From Deltaproteobacteria bacterium (GTDB taxonomy: Bacteria > Desulfobacterota > Desulfobacteria > Desulfobacterales > ETH-SRB1), in contig JAFDFV010000001.1 in assembly GCA_019309665.1 (NCBI GenBank), positions 1-27,065 on the forward strand: a DNA stretch of 27,065 bases. The letters are read 5' to 3'. Made by a program: the position numbers and the translations under genes. Shown here in pieces: positions 7,319 through 15,847 of the stretch; position 1 is the first letter of the stretch, and every line of letters starts with the position of its first letter. The notes under the pieces were generated by a model, which saw only the letters and a list, made by a program, of their open reading frames with translations, did no database searches and had not been told where the DNA came from.

Positions 7319-8134
7319 CTCTTCCTTTGAAATTCCATTACTGCTTCTTCATCTATTTGCTTTTTAATTACTTTAAGACGTAAAACCTCACGTAGAATCT
7401 CACGGTATCTTACGTGGAACCTCAAGTACCTTACGTTGTGGAACCTCAAGTTCAAGTGCCTTACGTGGAAACCCACCAGGTCGTATTCCAGGTGAAACCT
7501 TAACCGTAACGTTTCTTGTAACTTTTTTACCTTCTTTGTTCCTTGCCATTAATGTATAGGTAGTGGTTTTGTGAGGGCGAACTTCATTTCTACCGGACGG
7601 TCTGAACCTTTTTCCTAAAGGCTCAATTATAACTTCCACAGCATTTTTGGTTTTCCAGGTTAAATTTGATCGTTCGCCTTTTTTTATAGTGGAAGGGGCG
7701 GCTTTAAAAGAAACAATTTCAGGCGGCAGGATTTCAACCTTTTGCCCATTCCCAAAAAACTTTGGAATCACAAAGACTCCTACTAATACCAGGGCCAACA
7801 CAACGACACCAATGCCGGCGCCAATGAGTATTTTGGGCAAGATGGAAGATTTGGGTGTTGAGACAGTCTCTACGGCATCTTCTTCCATAGCAATTTCTAC
7901 GGGAATAATTTGTTCTTCAATTCTACGAGTAAGTGTTTTGGTCTTAAACCCCTCTTTTTTAGCAGTACAGGTCAGGGTTTCTCCTATATAGTCGGTAGAC
8001 TCTTCATGTGCAAAATAACCCTTTCCATCCGAATACAGACTTGCCATTTCAGTAGTTCCAACACTTAGGATAATCTTCGCTTCACCTAAAGGTTCTTTAG
8101 TTCTGGCGCTTATTGCAGTTCCTGTTATCTTCAT
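7315..8134 (-). CDS. Membrane-spanning protein with two beta-sandwich domains, 3' frameshift
   Basis: As read, 244 residues end at TGA 7400-7402. Residues 1-84 form a carboxypeptidase-regulatory-like domain (Gly-Lys-Gly-Tyr-Phe, then Ala-Lys-Lys-Glu-Gly-Phe). A membrane helix lies at 101-123, and 139-213 is an Ig-like domain (Phe-x-Ala-x-Pro-x-Thr-Ile-Lys-x-Gly, Leu-Thr-Trp, Thr-Thr-Thr-Tyr-Thr-Leu). After the stop, the frame one base over encodes REILREVLRLKVIKKQIDEE and continues to a TGA at 7315-7317 that overlaps the PAAR start (ATGA). This argues that one surplus base near 7402 cuts off about 29 natural residues. An AAGGAGG site precedes ATG 8134. No signal peptide is evident, so orientation in the membrane is open. 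It sits between the fibre-like gene and PAAR and may link the tip to a membrane or carry a receptor-binding domain (inference). Confidence 0.7.
7377..7470 (-). repeat. Short degenerate repeats at the 3' end of the gene
   Basis: Imperfect copies of a roughly 20-base unit (core CTTACGTGGAACCTCAAGT on the plus strand) recur about four times. They encode the Val-Pro-Arg-Lys-x-Leu-Glu repeats at the C terminus, exactly where the frame is broken. Slippage in this array is a likely source of the indel. Confidence 0.6.
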
Positions 8135-8166
8135 CTTTCCATTCCTCCTTAGAATTGATTTTCGTA

Positions 8167-9021
8167 TTATTCCTCAAGAATATATACCTTATACGAAACC
8201 TTGGCAGCCACATTAGAAAAGTTTTTAAAAAACAGTCGATATTTAACCTGATTGTCAGAAAAACTACTTTCTATTCTCCAACTTATTGCAGTATCCTGCG
8301 TGACTGGATAGGCGCTCACCAAATAATATCTATGAGCATTCTCTATGGGCAGACTCTCTAAAAAGACAGAGGTATCTTCATGGCCTGGTGTCTTCTCCTT
8401 GCTCTTAGCTACCCTTATTTCACCTTCGCGCTTAACTTTTCCCAAGTCTCTCAATCTTGTTGGTCCTTTAACTACTCCAGCCTCTCTTATATTCATTAAG
8501 TCTATCTCGTTTCTCTTTGGATTGAATGAATCTTCAGCATCCTTGATCTCTTTAACTCCTTTGGCCAATTCGATACGAGCTAATTCCAGAATGAGGAAGT
8601 TGTCTGGCTCCTGAGTACTTACTTCTACCTTAGGCCCCTCTTCGACAAAGGCATATCCGGTAAGGGTTGGATTGGCTACATTTTCTCTTTTATCTATTTT
8701 TTGTTCATCGTAGCTAATGGTAATATACACAGTCTGCGGAAGTGTGTAGTCACTAATTCTTATATCTAATTGCTTAGGTTCAGCCAGGAAGAGATCACGT
8801 CCTTCTCCATCAATGGCATAGCCGGGGGCTATATAAAGAGAGAATCTGCCTGCCGGGGTAACCTTTAATTCGCCGGAGTAATTGGGTACTACTCCAGGTA
8901 TATGCAGTGACTTATTGTGGAGTCTCCGCTTTTCTATATGATATTTCTGACCTGCATTCCAATCATCTGCTTTAGTGAAGAATCCTTCAAAAAAACTGAT
9001 CCTTTTAAATATTTCCATCAT
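8167..9021 (-). CDS. Fibre/baseplate-associated protein of the tail cluster
   Basis: I start at ATG 9021 because AAGGAG lies six bases ahead. The longer frame to 9060 would run into the tail protein I gene. The 284-residue product begins MMEIFKRISFFEGFFTKADD. The pattern Phe-x-Gly-x-x-x-x-x-x-Asp-Trp-Asn, then Lys-Arg-Arg-Leu-His-Asn, then Gly-Val-Val, then Ala-Pro-Gly-Tyr-Ala-Ile-Asp is one I associate with proteins encoded beside phage-tail-like baseplates. The middle and C-terminal parts are beta-rich and end in Tyr-Lys-Val-Tyr-Ile-Leu-Glu-Glu. No enzyme motif is seen. Its place after tail protein I and before the PAAR region suggests a baseplate-peripheral or receptor-contact role. The exact role is not known to me. 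Confidence 0.65.
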   Translation of the reverse strand: MMEIFKRISFFEGFFTKADDWNAGQKYHIEKRRLHNKSLHIPGVVPNYSGELKVTPAGRFSLYIAPGYAIDGEGRDLFLAEPKQLDIRISDYTLPQTVYITISYDEQKIDKRENVANPTLTGYAFVEEGPKVEVSTQEPDNFLILELARIELAKGVKEIKDAEDSFNPKRNEIDLMNIREAGVVKGPTRLRDLGKVKREGEIRVAKSKEKTPGHEDTSVFLESLPIENAHRYYLVSAYPVTQDTAISWRIESSFSDNQVKYRLFFKNFSNVAAKVSYKVYILEE

Positions 9022-9038
9022 TATTATCTCCTTTCTGT

Positions 9039-9926
9039 TCAACCTATATAACAATCCCATCCTATGGTTGAGTGAAATTCAATTTGCATAGGAAAGAGCT
9101 TAGGCCTTTCCTCATCAGGTGTATTAATCTTAAAGTAACAACTTGTGTGGGCCGGCTTCTGGGCATCTATTAATGAGCGAATTTTTTTAATGAGATTATT
9201 TCTTCGTTCTTTTTCTATCTTTCTCTTTTTAATTGAAGTGTATTCAAAAACAGGGTCCCATTCAGGGTCCCACTCTACTATAAAAGAATGAGCGGTATCT
9301 ATCTGCTCCATAATATTTGTATCAATCCCTACGCTTGAGTGTATACCAATTATGAAGCCGGCCGGCCAATTCCATTCCTTGATCTTTACCTCTACCTCGC
9401 CGAACCAGTCCAAAAAGTACTTCAAGCCTTTAGCAGTACCTCGCCATTTATAAAGCTCTGTTGCAATTTTGATAAGGTTCCTCTTCTTCTCTTTGCTCCA
9501 ACTCTCATCCAGAACTAAATCCACCCAGGAGGCTAACCAGGGCAAAAAATCTAAAGGCGCCCGATCAAGATCAAAATAAGTATAGATTTGATCTATTTTG
9601 ACCTCAAGACCTGAGAATATATGCTGAAAAATTTGCAAGAAGTCTTTTAATAAGTTTCCACCACTTATATCTTCCTGGTGATAGATAGCAGGCAGGTACT
9701 GTAAATAACTCCTGCGTGCTACAGTCAGGTCCACCGCCTGTCCCTGATTGAGTAGAAAGCCCGGTTTCGGCTTTTGAGTTAGGACCACCCCTTCCTCTTT
9801 CTCATTGTCCTCATGATATGTAACCTGTCCAAGCGTCAGCCCTGATTGAAAAAGTCTTTCTCCGGCTTCTGAGAGTAATAAATCTATAAGTCCGGGCGTC
9901 CCAATCTGTAACAAAGTTGTTGACAT
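9039..9926 (-). CDS. Tail protein I (baseplate wedge) with N-terminal PASTA-like domain
   Basis: The 295 residues split in two. Residues 15-71 match a PASTA domain well: Ala-Gly-Glu-Arg-Leu, then Gly-Leu-Thr-Leu-Gly-Gln-Val, then Gly-Val-Val-Leu-Thr-Gln-x-Pro-x-Pro-Gly, then Gly-Gln-Ala-Val-Asp-Leu-Thr-Val. From residue 77 the TIGR02242-type phage tail domain follows (Tyr-Leu-Pro-Ala-Ile-Tyr; Asp-Arg-Ala-Pro-Leu-Asp-Phe-Leu-Pro-Trp-Leu-Ala-Ser-Trp; Leu-Tyr-Lys-Trp-Arg-Gly-Thr-Ala-Lys-Gly-Leu). This family forms part of the baseplate wedge together with the gp6-like J protein, whose gene lies just upstream with a 9-base gap. PASTA domains elsewhere bind peptidoglycan fragments, so a cell-wall contact by the baseplate is conceivable. 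The tail domain is secure; the PASTA call is strong but made by eye. Confidence 0.88.
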   Translation of the reverse strand: MSTTLLQIGTPGLIDLLLSEAGERLFQSGLTLGQVTYHEDNEKEEGVVLTQKPKPGFLLNQGQAVDLTVARRSYLQYLPAIYHQEDISGGNLLKDFLQIFQHIFSGLEVKIDQIYTYFDLDRAPLDFLPWLASWVDLVLDESWSKEKKRNLIKIATELYKWRGTAKGLKYFLDWFGEVEVKIKEWNWPAGFIIGIHSSVGIDTNIMEQIDTAHSFIVEWDPEWDPVFEYTSIKKRKIEKERRNNLIKKIRSLIDAQKPAHTSCYFKINTPDEERPKLFPMQIEFHSTIGWDCYIG

Positions 9927-9935
9927 AAAATTTTC

Positions 9936-12812
9936 CTAACCCGAGATGATATTTATAATGATCTCACCAGGATAGACTAAGGAATTATCCGGTACAGCCA
10001 CTTTCTGGAATCGTGGATTGTCATTTAAGACCAGGTTGGCAACATAGTTTATTCCTTCGATACCCTCAAGAGTTTGGTATATCTCAGAGATATATACATC
10101 TCTGCCAAATTCCCAACCTTCTTGTCTCGGGCCTCCTCTAAGAGGATGAAGAAAACCTCTTAACTCTTCCTCCATCTTCTTTTTCAGTTTGGATGAATGT
10201 TCCGGTATCCCGATGGCTACATCAATTTTTATTGAAATCTTAGTATAACTCGGTTTAACTATCTTAAGTTTAGTGGTGATCAGGCGCCGCTGCTCCAGAT
10301 AATCTCTTACCTTCCCCAATAGTTCAGTACTTGGAGATGGTCTGTCTTCTTTACTTTCAGGAACTATAATAACTGTAACTTCTCCGGGTTTTTCCTCAGT
10401 TGGCAAACATCTTGCTCTAGCTACATTGTTGGAAGCCTCTTTAGTTAATGCCTCAAAGTCATCTTTTGTCACTGCCCGATACCGATGTTTAAGGGTGCTT
10501 GGACCCCGTAATCTTGCTTGTTTCACTGTTTCCTGACCAGCTCCACCACCAGCGGATTCTAAGTTGGTAATAGATTCAATATATGGAATAGAACCCCTGA
10601 GCACAGTAATTGTTCCTGCCCCCACATTACCTATTGCTCCACCACCAACCCTGTACGTACTACATTTTATGTTATTTCTATCTATTGGAGGAATCTTGCC
10701 ATGTCTGCTATCTCCAAAATACACCTTGCCAGCCTGGCAGTCTAAGATATAGTGCCGGCCATCTTCTTTTGATTCGAAGAAGTTAGCTACCTGGCGCCAT
10801 CTTGTCCAAATAGCTTTTCCGGTTGGAGTCTCTTTCTCTTTGACTAAAATTTCTAAATTCGGAAGGATGGGAGCTTGCGAAAAACTAAATATCTGGTTTG
10901 GGTTGCCGTTACTTGAGCCTAAGATTTCATTTTTAAAAGATTTAGCCTGAATCACACTGACGGAGTTAAGATTAATTCCTCGCAACTTAGGTAAATATCC
11001 GTATCTGCAGATCTCCCATCTAGCTCTAATCCAATAAGCCTTAGTGTCAAAGACTTCAGTCCCACTAAAATCAGATGGACCTATAAATGCAATATCGCCG
11101 GCCCGGGTAAAATTTTTGGTGTTATCTTCAATCATCTTCAAGTTTACCCATTTTTTCTTTTCTTTAGACCAATATTCCCAGACTACTACCTGTTGTTCAG
11201 CCTCGGATTTTTTTCTTTGTCGATTTCCTTCATCTGGCGCTTCTTCAGCTACCCAAAAGTAAACTCGATGGAGTTTGTTGCTGAATCGTCGATCAAATCC
11301 CAAATAAAAGGCCGGCGATAACTCCGGATGAATCTTAAAAGGCTGAAAAGAAGTAATTTTTTTCTCGCGCATCTCCTTGTTAATATCCCTAAAGATAAAA
11401 TCATTATAAGCTAAACAATGCTGAGGAGTCATTAACTCTTGACTAAACTTGAGAAAAACAGTCTTGATGGATGGTGGTCTAATGGTTGTAGTTTTCGTGC
11501 CATAATCACCGGCTATGATTCTGGCTCGAATCCAGTGGTTTTTTTCTTCCCCTATCTCTGCAGGGCTAATATCAGGAGGACAGTTAAAAGATATGGAACC
11601 TGTTTTGGTAAAAGCATCAGTTTCATCCATAAAAGCAAATTTACCCAACTCAACACCGACAGGTGTAGTTATACCCAAAATTTTCCACTCTCTATTTTGC
11701 GCCCAATATTCCCAGGCCAATTTTAATTCTTTTAGAGATTCAAAGGGTAAGGGGATATAAAAGTCCGACATTGTTACCTCTAAGGAGATACGAGCATTTT
11801 TTCTTGACAAAACCTCTTGGCTTGCAAGGTAGAAAGCAGTATTTAGCCTGGGCAATTTATCCAAAGGATAAAAATTTCTATTAAAATCAATAGGTAAATA
11901 CTGTGTCTCCTCAACATTTGTGTAGCCGCGCTCCGGCTTTAGTCCCCTGCTTTCTTTAAGTTCCGCAGTTCCTTTGATAGCAACCATATAGGGTAATGCC
12001 CGCCCTCTTTCTACCTTGACCAACCGACAACGAAGCCAGAAACTTTCAATTTCATTGACCTTTGTTTTTTCTATTCCTAATATTTCATCAAAAGTCACAT
12101 AACCACTGTTAGTCAAATTTTTTGTCTCATCAGATAAAGGAATCGTACTCTCCCACCCGGCACCATTCCAGAATTCCCAATCTAAATCTATTCTCTCGGC
12201 AGTATGTTCTGCTAAGAGTTGAAAATAAATTTTAAGCGCCATATCTCCACTCAAAGACAGGAGTTCATTATCGCCAAGATAGAGAATACGCTCTATTTCC
12301 GTATCACTATGAAAGATATAATATGGTTCCTTTGCTAAGGATTCACTTAAAACGCTTTCAGTATGATCCGAAAATCCATAAGGGTCTTTAGAGCAGCATT
12401 TTATTATCTTGATAGAAGTCAGATTAACTTCATGCTCGGTCTCAAATACAATTGCCTCAGCGTTTTTAGTCTGAGCAGTAGCCAACTCTATACCCTTATC
12501 TCCCGGAATTAAATCTTCTTCCCTTGCCCCTTCAACAATTTTAAAGGTAACAACTCCCCTGGCAGGTTGGGCAGGAAGTAGATTTATCCCTATAAGATTC
12601 AGGAATTCTATGTAATTTTTATCAGGAACACGATTGAGTCGGTAGATAATCAGTTCTGTCATCCAGGCAAAAAGTTCAATCAACGTAATGCCTGGATCAC
12701 CGGGATTATAATTTGTCCATTTGGGACAATATCTAGGAATAAGTTTTATTGCCTCATTAACTATATCCTGAAAGGTGCGATCATCTAAATTTGGCGCTTG
12801 TAATTTCGACAC
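9936..12812 (-). CDS. Baseplate J/gp6-like wedge protein
   Basis: This large 958-residue protein matches the 'putative baseplate assembly protein' type of eCIS clusters. Near the start it has Pro-Lys-Trp-Thr-Asn-Tyr-Asn-Pro-Gly-Asp-Pro-Gly-Ile-Thr-Leu-Ile-Glu-Leu-Phe-Ala-Trp, the family's hallmark. About residues 700-950 form a baseplate J domain (GGGAIGNVGAGTI, then Tyr-Arg-Ala-Val-Thr-Lys-Asp-Asp-Phe-Glu, then Val-Ala-Arg-Ala-Arg). It forms the wedge ring that switches shape when the sheath contracts. Translation starts at GTG 12812, whose first base is the last base of the gp25 stop (TAGTG), so the two are coupled. Length is normal for the family. Confidence 0.93.
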   Translation of the reverse strand: MSKLQAPNLDDRTFQDIVNEAIKLIPRYCPKWTNYNPGDPGITLIELFAWMTELIIYRLNRVPDKNYIEFLNLIGINLLPAQPARGVVTFKIVEGAREEDLIPGDKGIELATAQTKNAEAIVFETEHEVNLTSIKIIKCCSKDPYGFSDHTESVLSESLAKEPYYIFHSDTEIERILYLGDNELLSLSGDMALKIYFQLLAEHTAERIDLDWEFWNGAGWESTIPLSDETKNLTNSGYVTFDEILGIEKTKVNEIESFWLRCRLVKVERGRALPYMVAIKGTAELKESRGLKPERGYTNVEETQYLPIDFNRNFYPLDKLPRLNTAFYLASQEVLSRKNARISLEVTMSDFYIPLPFESLKELKLAWEYWAQNREWKILGITTPVGVELGKFAFMDETDAFTKTGSISFNCPPDISPAEIGEEKNHWIRARIIAGDYGTKTTTIRPPSIKTVFLKFSQELMTPQHCLAYNDFIFRDINKEMREKKITSFQPFKIHPELSPAFYLGFDRRFSNKLHRVYFWVAEEAPDEGNRQRKKSEAEQQVVVWEYWSKEKKKWVNLKMIEDNTKNFTRAGDIAFIGPSDFSGTEVFDTKAYWIRARWEICRYGYLPKLRGINLNSVSVIQAKSFKNEILGSSNGNPNQIFSFSQAPILPNLEILVKEKETPTGKAIWTRWRQVANFFESKEDGRHYILDCQAGKVYFGDSRHGKIPPIDRNNIKCSTYRVGGGAIGNVGAGTITVLRGSIPYIESITNLESAGGGAGQETVKQARLRGPSTLKHRYRAVTKDDFEALTKEASNNVARARCLPTEEKPGEVTVIIVPESKEDRPSPSTELLGKVRDYLEQRRLITTKLKIVKPSYTKISIKIDVAIGIPEHSSKLKKKMEEELRGFLHPLRGGPRQEGWEFGRDVYISEIYQTLEGIEGINYVANLVLNDNPRFQKVAVPDNSLVYPGEIIINIISG

Positions 12813-13213
12813 TATAACTCTCCTTTTTCGTGTAAATAAAAGGGATAAACCAGGTTAAATATGTTATTGGTGCGAATGACTTTATAGTCTATGTTTATAA
12901 GTAACTTGCCAATATCAACCTCATCTTTGGATACATCTACTTTCAGTAGTTCCAGTCTCGGCTCAAACAATATCAAAGCCTCTCTAATATGATGTATGAT
13001 CAACCCCTCAGTGGAAGTATTGACGGGCGCAAATACTAACTTATGGATTCCGCACCCAAAGTCGGGACGCATTAACCTCTCGCCTTTTGAAGTCCCTAAG
13101 ATGATTCGGATGGACTCTTTGATATCCTCCTCGTGGCAGGAGAGAGCAATTCCGCCACTAAGATTGGTTTGAAATGGAAATTTTATACCAACGCCCAAGA
13201 ATTCCTTACTCAT
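12812..13213 (-). CDS. gp25-like baseplate wedge protein
   Basis: This 133-residue protein carries the gp25/GPW pattern: an N-terminal Gly-x-Gly-Ile-Lys-Phe-Pro-Phe, then Ile-Arg-Ile-Ile-Leu-Gly-Thr-x-x-Gly-Glu-Arg, the invariant Arg-Pro-Asp-Phe-Gly-Cys-Gly-Ile, and a C-terminal Ile-Asp-Tyr-Lys-Val strand. In T4 and in contractile injection systems gp25 joins the wedge to the sheath and seeds sheath assembly. It sits between the spike gene (30-base gap) and the J gene, whose GTG overlaps its stop. Length and motif are normal. Confidence 0.92.
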   Translation of the reverse strand: MSKEFLGVGIKFPFQTNLSGGIALSCHEEDIKESIRIILGTSKGERLMRPDFGCGIHKLVFAPVNTSTEGLIIHHIREALILFEPRLELLKVDVSKDEVDIGKLLINIDYKVIRTNNIFNLVYPFYLHEKGEL

Positions 13214-13243
13214 TAGTCTTCTCCGACAAAATATTGAGAAATA

Positions 13244-14104
13244 TCAATTAATATGAACCGTATTACCTTTGATAACCATGGTGCCTTTGGCTTCCATGTT
13301 GATAGAAGCTTTAGAAATAGCCTGGATTTCTTTTGCCGAAAGGGTTATTTTACCCTTTGGCGCCTCTAATTTGATATTTCCGTTCACACTGGTTATTGTT
13401 ATTTCATGTGCTCCATAAGCTATATCTATTGTATTTTCCAGGGCAAAATCCGTAATTATTATAGACTTTGACTCATCGTCCAAGACCATCATCTGCCCAT
13501 CTGTAGTGCAGAATTGTATGCGATGGATCTCATCATTTAAAAATAGTTGATTACCTTTTTTGGTGTTTATTGATATTTCCTTCTTTGCATCGTCTAAGAT
13601 CGCCCGGTGTCCGCCTCTTGTCGTTATAAGTATCTGACCGGCGCCATCATCCAGGGTTATCTCATAGCCTTTGTTCGTTTTTATAATTATTTTCTCTTTT
13701 TTCTCTTCGTTATTATCATCAAAGACGATAACATGACCGCTCCGGGATTTTATGGCGCGGATGTTATTCTTTCCGTCAGCGTTATTAAAAGGCGGTTTTT
13801 GCTTCAATGTCCAAAGCGCTCCGAGCACAAAAGGATAATTGATATCACCATGTTCAAAGGCCACCAAAACATGGTCGCCTACTTCGGGCAGAAAAAAAGT
13901 CCCTCTATCCGGACCGGCCATAAGGGTAGCTATGCGCGCCCAGTAACTTTCATCATTCTCTTGCAACCATGGGAATTTTACCTTAACTCTTCCCAGATTT
14001 TCAGGGTCTTTGTTATTAGTCACAACCCCGACTACAACACCATATAGCTTGGCAGCCTTGTCTTCATCCGCAACAGTATCTGAAAGAGCGTCTCGTAAAC
14101 TCAT
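13244..14104 (-). CDS. gp5/VgrG-type spike protein with beta-helix
   Basis: Residues 20-115 form the OB-fold of phage gp5/VgrG proteins (Gly-Val-Val-Val-Gly-Val-Val-Thr-Asn-Asn; Gly-Arg-Val-Lys-Val-Lys-Phe-Pro-Trp; Phe-Leu-Pro-Glu-Val-Gly-Asp-His-Val-Leu-Val-Ala-Phe; Pro-Phe-Val-Leu-Gly-Ala-Leu-Trp). From about residue 130 there are at least four tandem units of about 19 residues with a Leu-Asp-Asp turn (for example HRAILDDAKKEISINTKKG), as expected of the triple-stranded beta-helix needle. The C terminus (Met-Val-Ile-Lys-Gly-Asn-Thr-Val-His-Ile-Asn) is the seat for the PAAR tip. No lysozyme domain is inserted. Its ATG overlaps the stop of the protein-D gene by four bases. Confidence 0.93.
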   Translation of the reverse strand: MSLRDALSDTVADEDKAAKLYGVVVGVVTNNKDPENLGRVKVKFPWLQENDESYWARIATLMAGPDRGTFFLPEVGDHVLVAFEHGDINYPFVLGALWTLKQKPPFNNADGKNNIRAIKSRSGHVIVFDDNNEEKKEKIIIKTNKGYEITLDDGAGQILITTRGGHRAILDDAKKEISINTKKGNQLFLNDEIHRIQFCTTDGQMMVLDDESKSIIITDFALENTIDIAYGAHEITITSVNGNIKLEAPKGKITLSAKEIQAISKASINMEAKGTMVIKGNTVHIN

Positions 14105-15183
14105 GCGGCATTCCTTTTCACTTCAAATTTAGTCAAATAACCGGTATCATTTATTGTATGTTTCGAGGATGTAATATAATATAGTCCGCTGAACCGTTTT
14201 CCCATGCCTTTTAATTCTATTATTTTACCCGTTCTCACCTCTGGTGTGCCAATGCAAGTTCCACTACCGGTGATATAATCCATAGTTGTTTTATTATACT
14301 TTGCCTTAGCCATTTCTTCAGCCTCATGTTGTGAGCGCACAGGTCTATCTACTATGGCAAATTCGGCATCCGAGTCATAAGCGTCTTCCACAGCTTGAGC
14401 GCCTGTTCTTTTGCCTCCCATCTTAGTGATTTCATCACCATTTTTGGCTATACCAATGAGCTCCTTTTCTTGTAAATTATAGCCCTTAACTATAACCTTG
14501 CTCAGTTGATTGAAGGTATTAAGCCTTGGCGAAAAAGACCTCAAGGTTTTACCCCACTCTAAGACATATAGTTTTCTTTGGCCACTTCCACTCTTCTTAA
14601 AATGAAGAGTCCTATCTGTTACCCATACTTCATAATTAATACTTGCAGCTCTATGTTTCAGGAAATGTATATTATTCTGATTGTTTTGATATACATATGA
14701 GTATCTTTCATCAGTATGATCTACATCAGGGGTCAAATTCATTTCTCTAGCTATCTGAGCGGCAATTTGACTATCACTCATGTCTAAAAAAGGTCGCCTC
14801 CTTCTCTCTCTCCTCAGACGATGATAACGGTTTTGTCCTCTTACAGTCAAAGTAGCGATTCCATCCTGAGAAAATACAGGTTCAAGAGCAGTTATCTCGC
14901 CAACTACCATGGTATGCAAATCATTAGAATAACCTATTTTTATCTCGACTCCACCACCTTCATCAAAAAGTTCAGAATCAATCCTGGTCAATTTATTGCT
15001 ATGAAAGTATTCAGGCTTTTCGTGCCTAACCCATAAGGTGAAGGAGAATATATCCGCAGCATTCAGTTTGTCTTCATAAGTCACATTGATAATATCCTTA
15101 GCTATATCATACTCTAATTTTTTACCGTCAATGCTTATATTGAACAGAGGAACATAATAATCTTTTCTGACTTCATCGGGCAT
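14101..15183 (-). CDS. gp27/protein-D-like hub protein
   Basis: I start at ATG 15183 (360 residues), which has a GGAGGGGG stretch upstream, rather than at TTG 15204, which has none. The sequence matches the phage late control D family: an N-terminal Tyr-Tyr-Val-Pro-Leu-Phe-Asn-Ile-Ser-Ile-Asp-Gly and Asn-Val-Thr-Tyr-Glu-Asp, then Gly-Glu-Ile-Thr-Ala-Leu-Glu-Pro-Val-Phe-Ser and Leu-Thr-Val-Arg-Gly-Gln-Asn-Arg-Tyr-His-Arg-Leu, and a long hub domain ending in Ser-Gly-Leu-Tyr-Tyr-Ile-Thr-Ser-Ser-Lys-His. This protein forms the central hub that joins tube and spike. In type VI systems it is fused to the spike as VgrG; here the halves are separate but overlap by four bases. Confidence 0.92.
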   Translation of the reverse strand: MPDEVRKDYYVPLFNISIDGKKLEYDIAKDIINVTYEDKLNAADIFSFTLWVRHEKPEYFHSNKLTRIDSELFDEGGGVEIKIGYSNDLHTMVVGEITALEPVFSQDGIATLTVRGQNRYHRLRRERRRRPFLDMSDSQIAAQIAREMNLTPDVDHTDERYSYVYQNNQNNIHFLKHRAASINYEVWVTDRTLHFKKSGSGQRKLYVLEWGKTLRSFSPRLNTFNQLSKVIVKGYNLQEKELIGIAKNGDEITKMGGKRTGAQAVEDAYDSDAEFAIVDRPVRSQHEAEEMAKAKYNKTTMDYITGSGTCIGTPEVRTGKIIELKGMGKRFSGLYYITSSKHTINDTGYLTKFEVKRNAA

Positions 15184-15218
15184 AATTGATATGACCCCCT
15201 CCAAAGCATTCTGTTTGA

Positions 15219-15839
15219 TTATGAAAGGCCTGGAATAGTCAGGACCTGACCTGATTTCAGTATTATGGGATTATCAATACCATTGAAATCCGCTATTAGA
15301 CGCCACTTTCCCGGATCTTTATACTCTTCGCCGGCAATCCCACTTAACGTATCGCCCTCTTTCACGACCCGATAAGTCGTATAATCAGAGGCGTGCAAGG
15401 GGCTGCGCCGTGTTTCAATCTCCGGAGCATTATATTCTTTGAAAATAACGCTTAAAGTTGTACGGACCGGTATTCCACTCTCTAAAAACATGGTGAATCT
15501 CTGACTAACATTTTCAAGGACACAAGTGAATTGCACCTTGCTCCAGCTAAAAAGGCAGACAGGGGGAGCATGGGTAGAAGGTTCAATATCCAATAGACCT
15601 ACTATCTTGTTAGTATACTCGCGAACATCGGTTCTTTTTTCATACGTATCAAAGAAAAGTTCCGTGGAAAGTCTTTTAATATCTCCTCTGACAAATTGCA
15701 AAAAAGGAGAGCCTGTTCCCGGAATTCCGACTTCAGCGAAGCGATTACTCTTTTCAAAAGTATATTCTGCAGGATTGAAGAGTACCTCTATCTTATCTCC
15801 CGTAACGGTATTGACAATAAATGCTTTTTCTAATCCCAT
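15219..15839 (-). CDS. LysM baseplate/tube adaptor (Afp7/Pvc7-like)
   Basis: These 206 residues start MGLEKAFIVNTVTGDKIEVL and contain Phe-Asn-Pro-Ala-Glu-Tyr-Thr-Phe-Glu-Lys, the opening of the CIS tube/adaptor family. Leu-Phe-Phe-Asp-Thr-Tyr-Glu and Val-Ser-Gln-Arg-Phe-Thr-Met-Phe follow in the core. Residues 155-205 are a LysM domain (Tyr-Arg-Val-Val-Lys-Glu-Gly-Asp-Thr-Leu-Ser-Gly-Ile-Ala; Trp-Arg-Leu-Ile-Ala-Asp-Phe-Asn-Gly-Ile; Leu-Thr-Ile-Pro). In eCIS particles this protein sits between the last tube ring and the hub, and LysM is used for assembly contacts. Spacing to the next gene is tight, and the ribosome site AAGGAG lies close to ATG 15839. Confidence 0.9.
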   Translation of the reverse strand: MGLEKAFIVNTVTGDKIEVLFNPAEYTFEKSNRFAEVGIPGTGSPFLQFVRGDIKRLSTELFFDTYEKRTDVREYTNKIVGLLDIEPSTHAPPVCLFSWSKVQFTCVLENVSQRFTMFLESGIPVRTTLSVIFKEYNAPEIETRRSPLHASDYTTYRVVKEGDTLSGIAGEEYKDPGKWRLIADFNGIDNPIILKSGQVLTIPGLS

Positions 15840-15847
15840 TATACTCC

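Noticed and set aside
7377..7470. CRISPR-like repeat array
   Set aside because: Units are short, degenerate, lie inside coding sequence and have no spacers. No CRISPR array is seen anywhere in the window.
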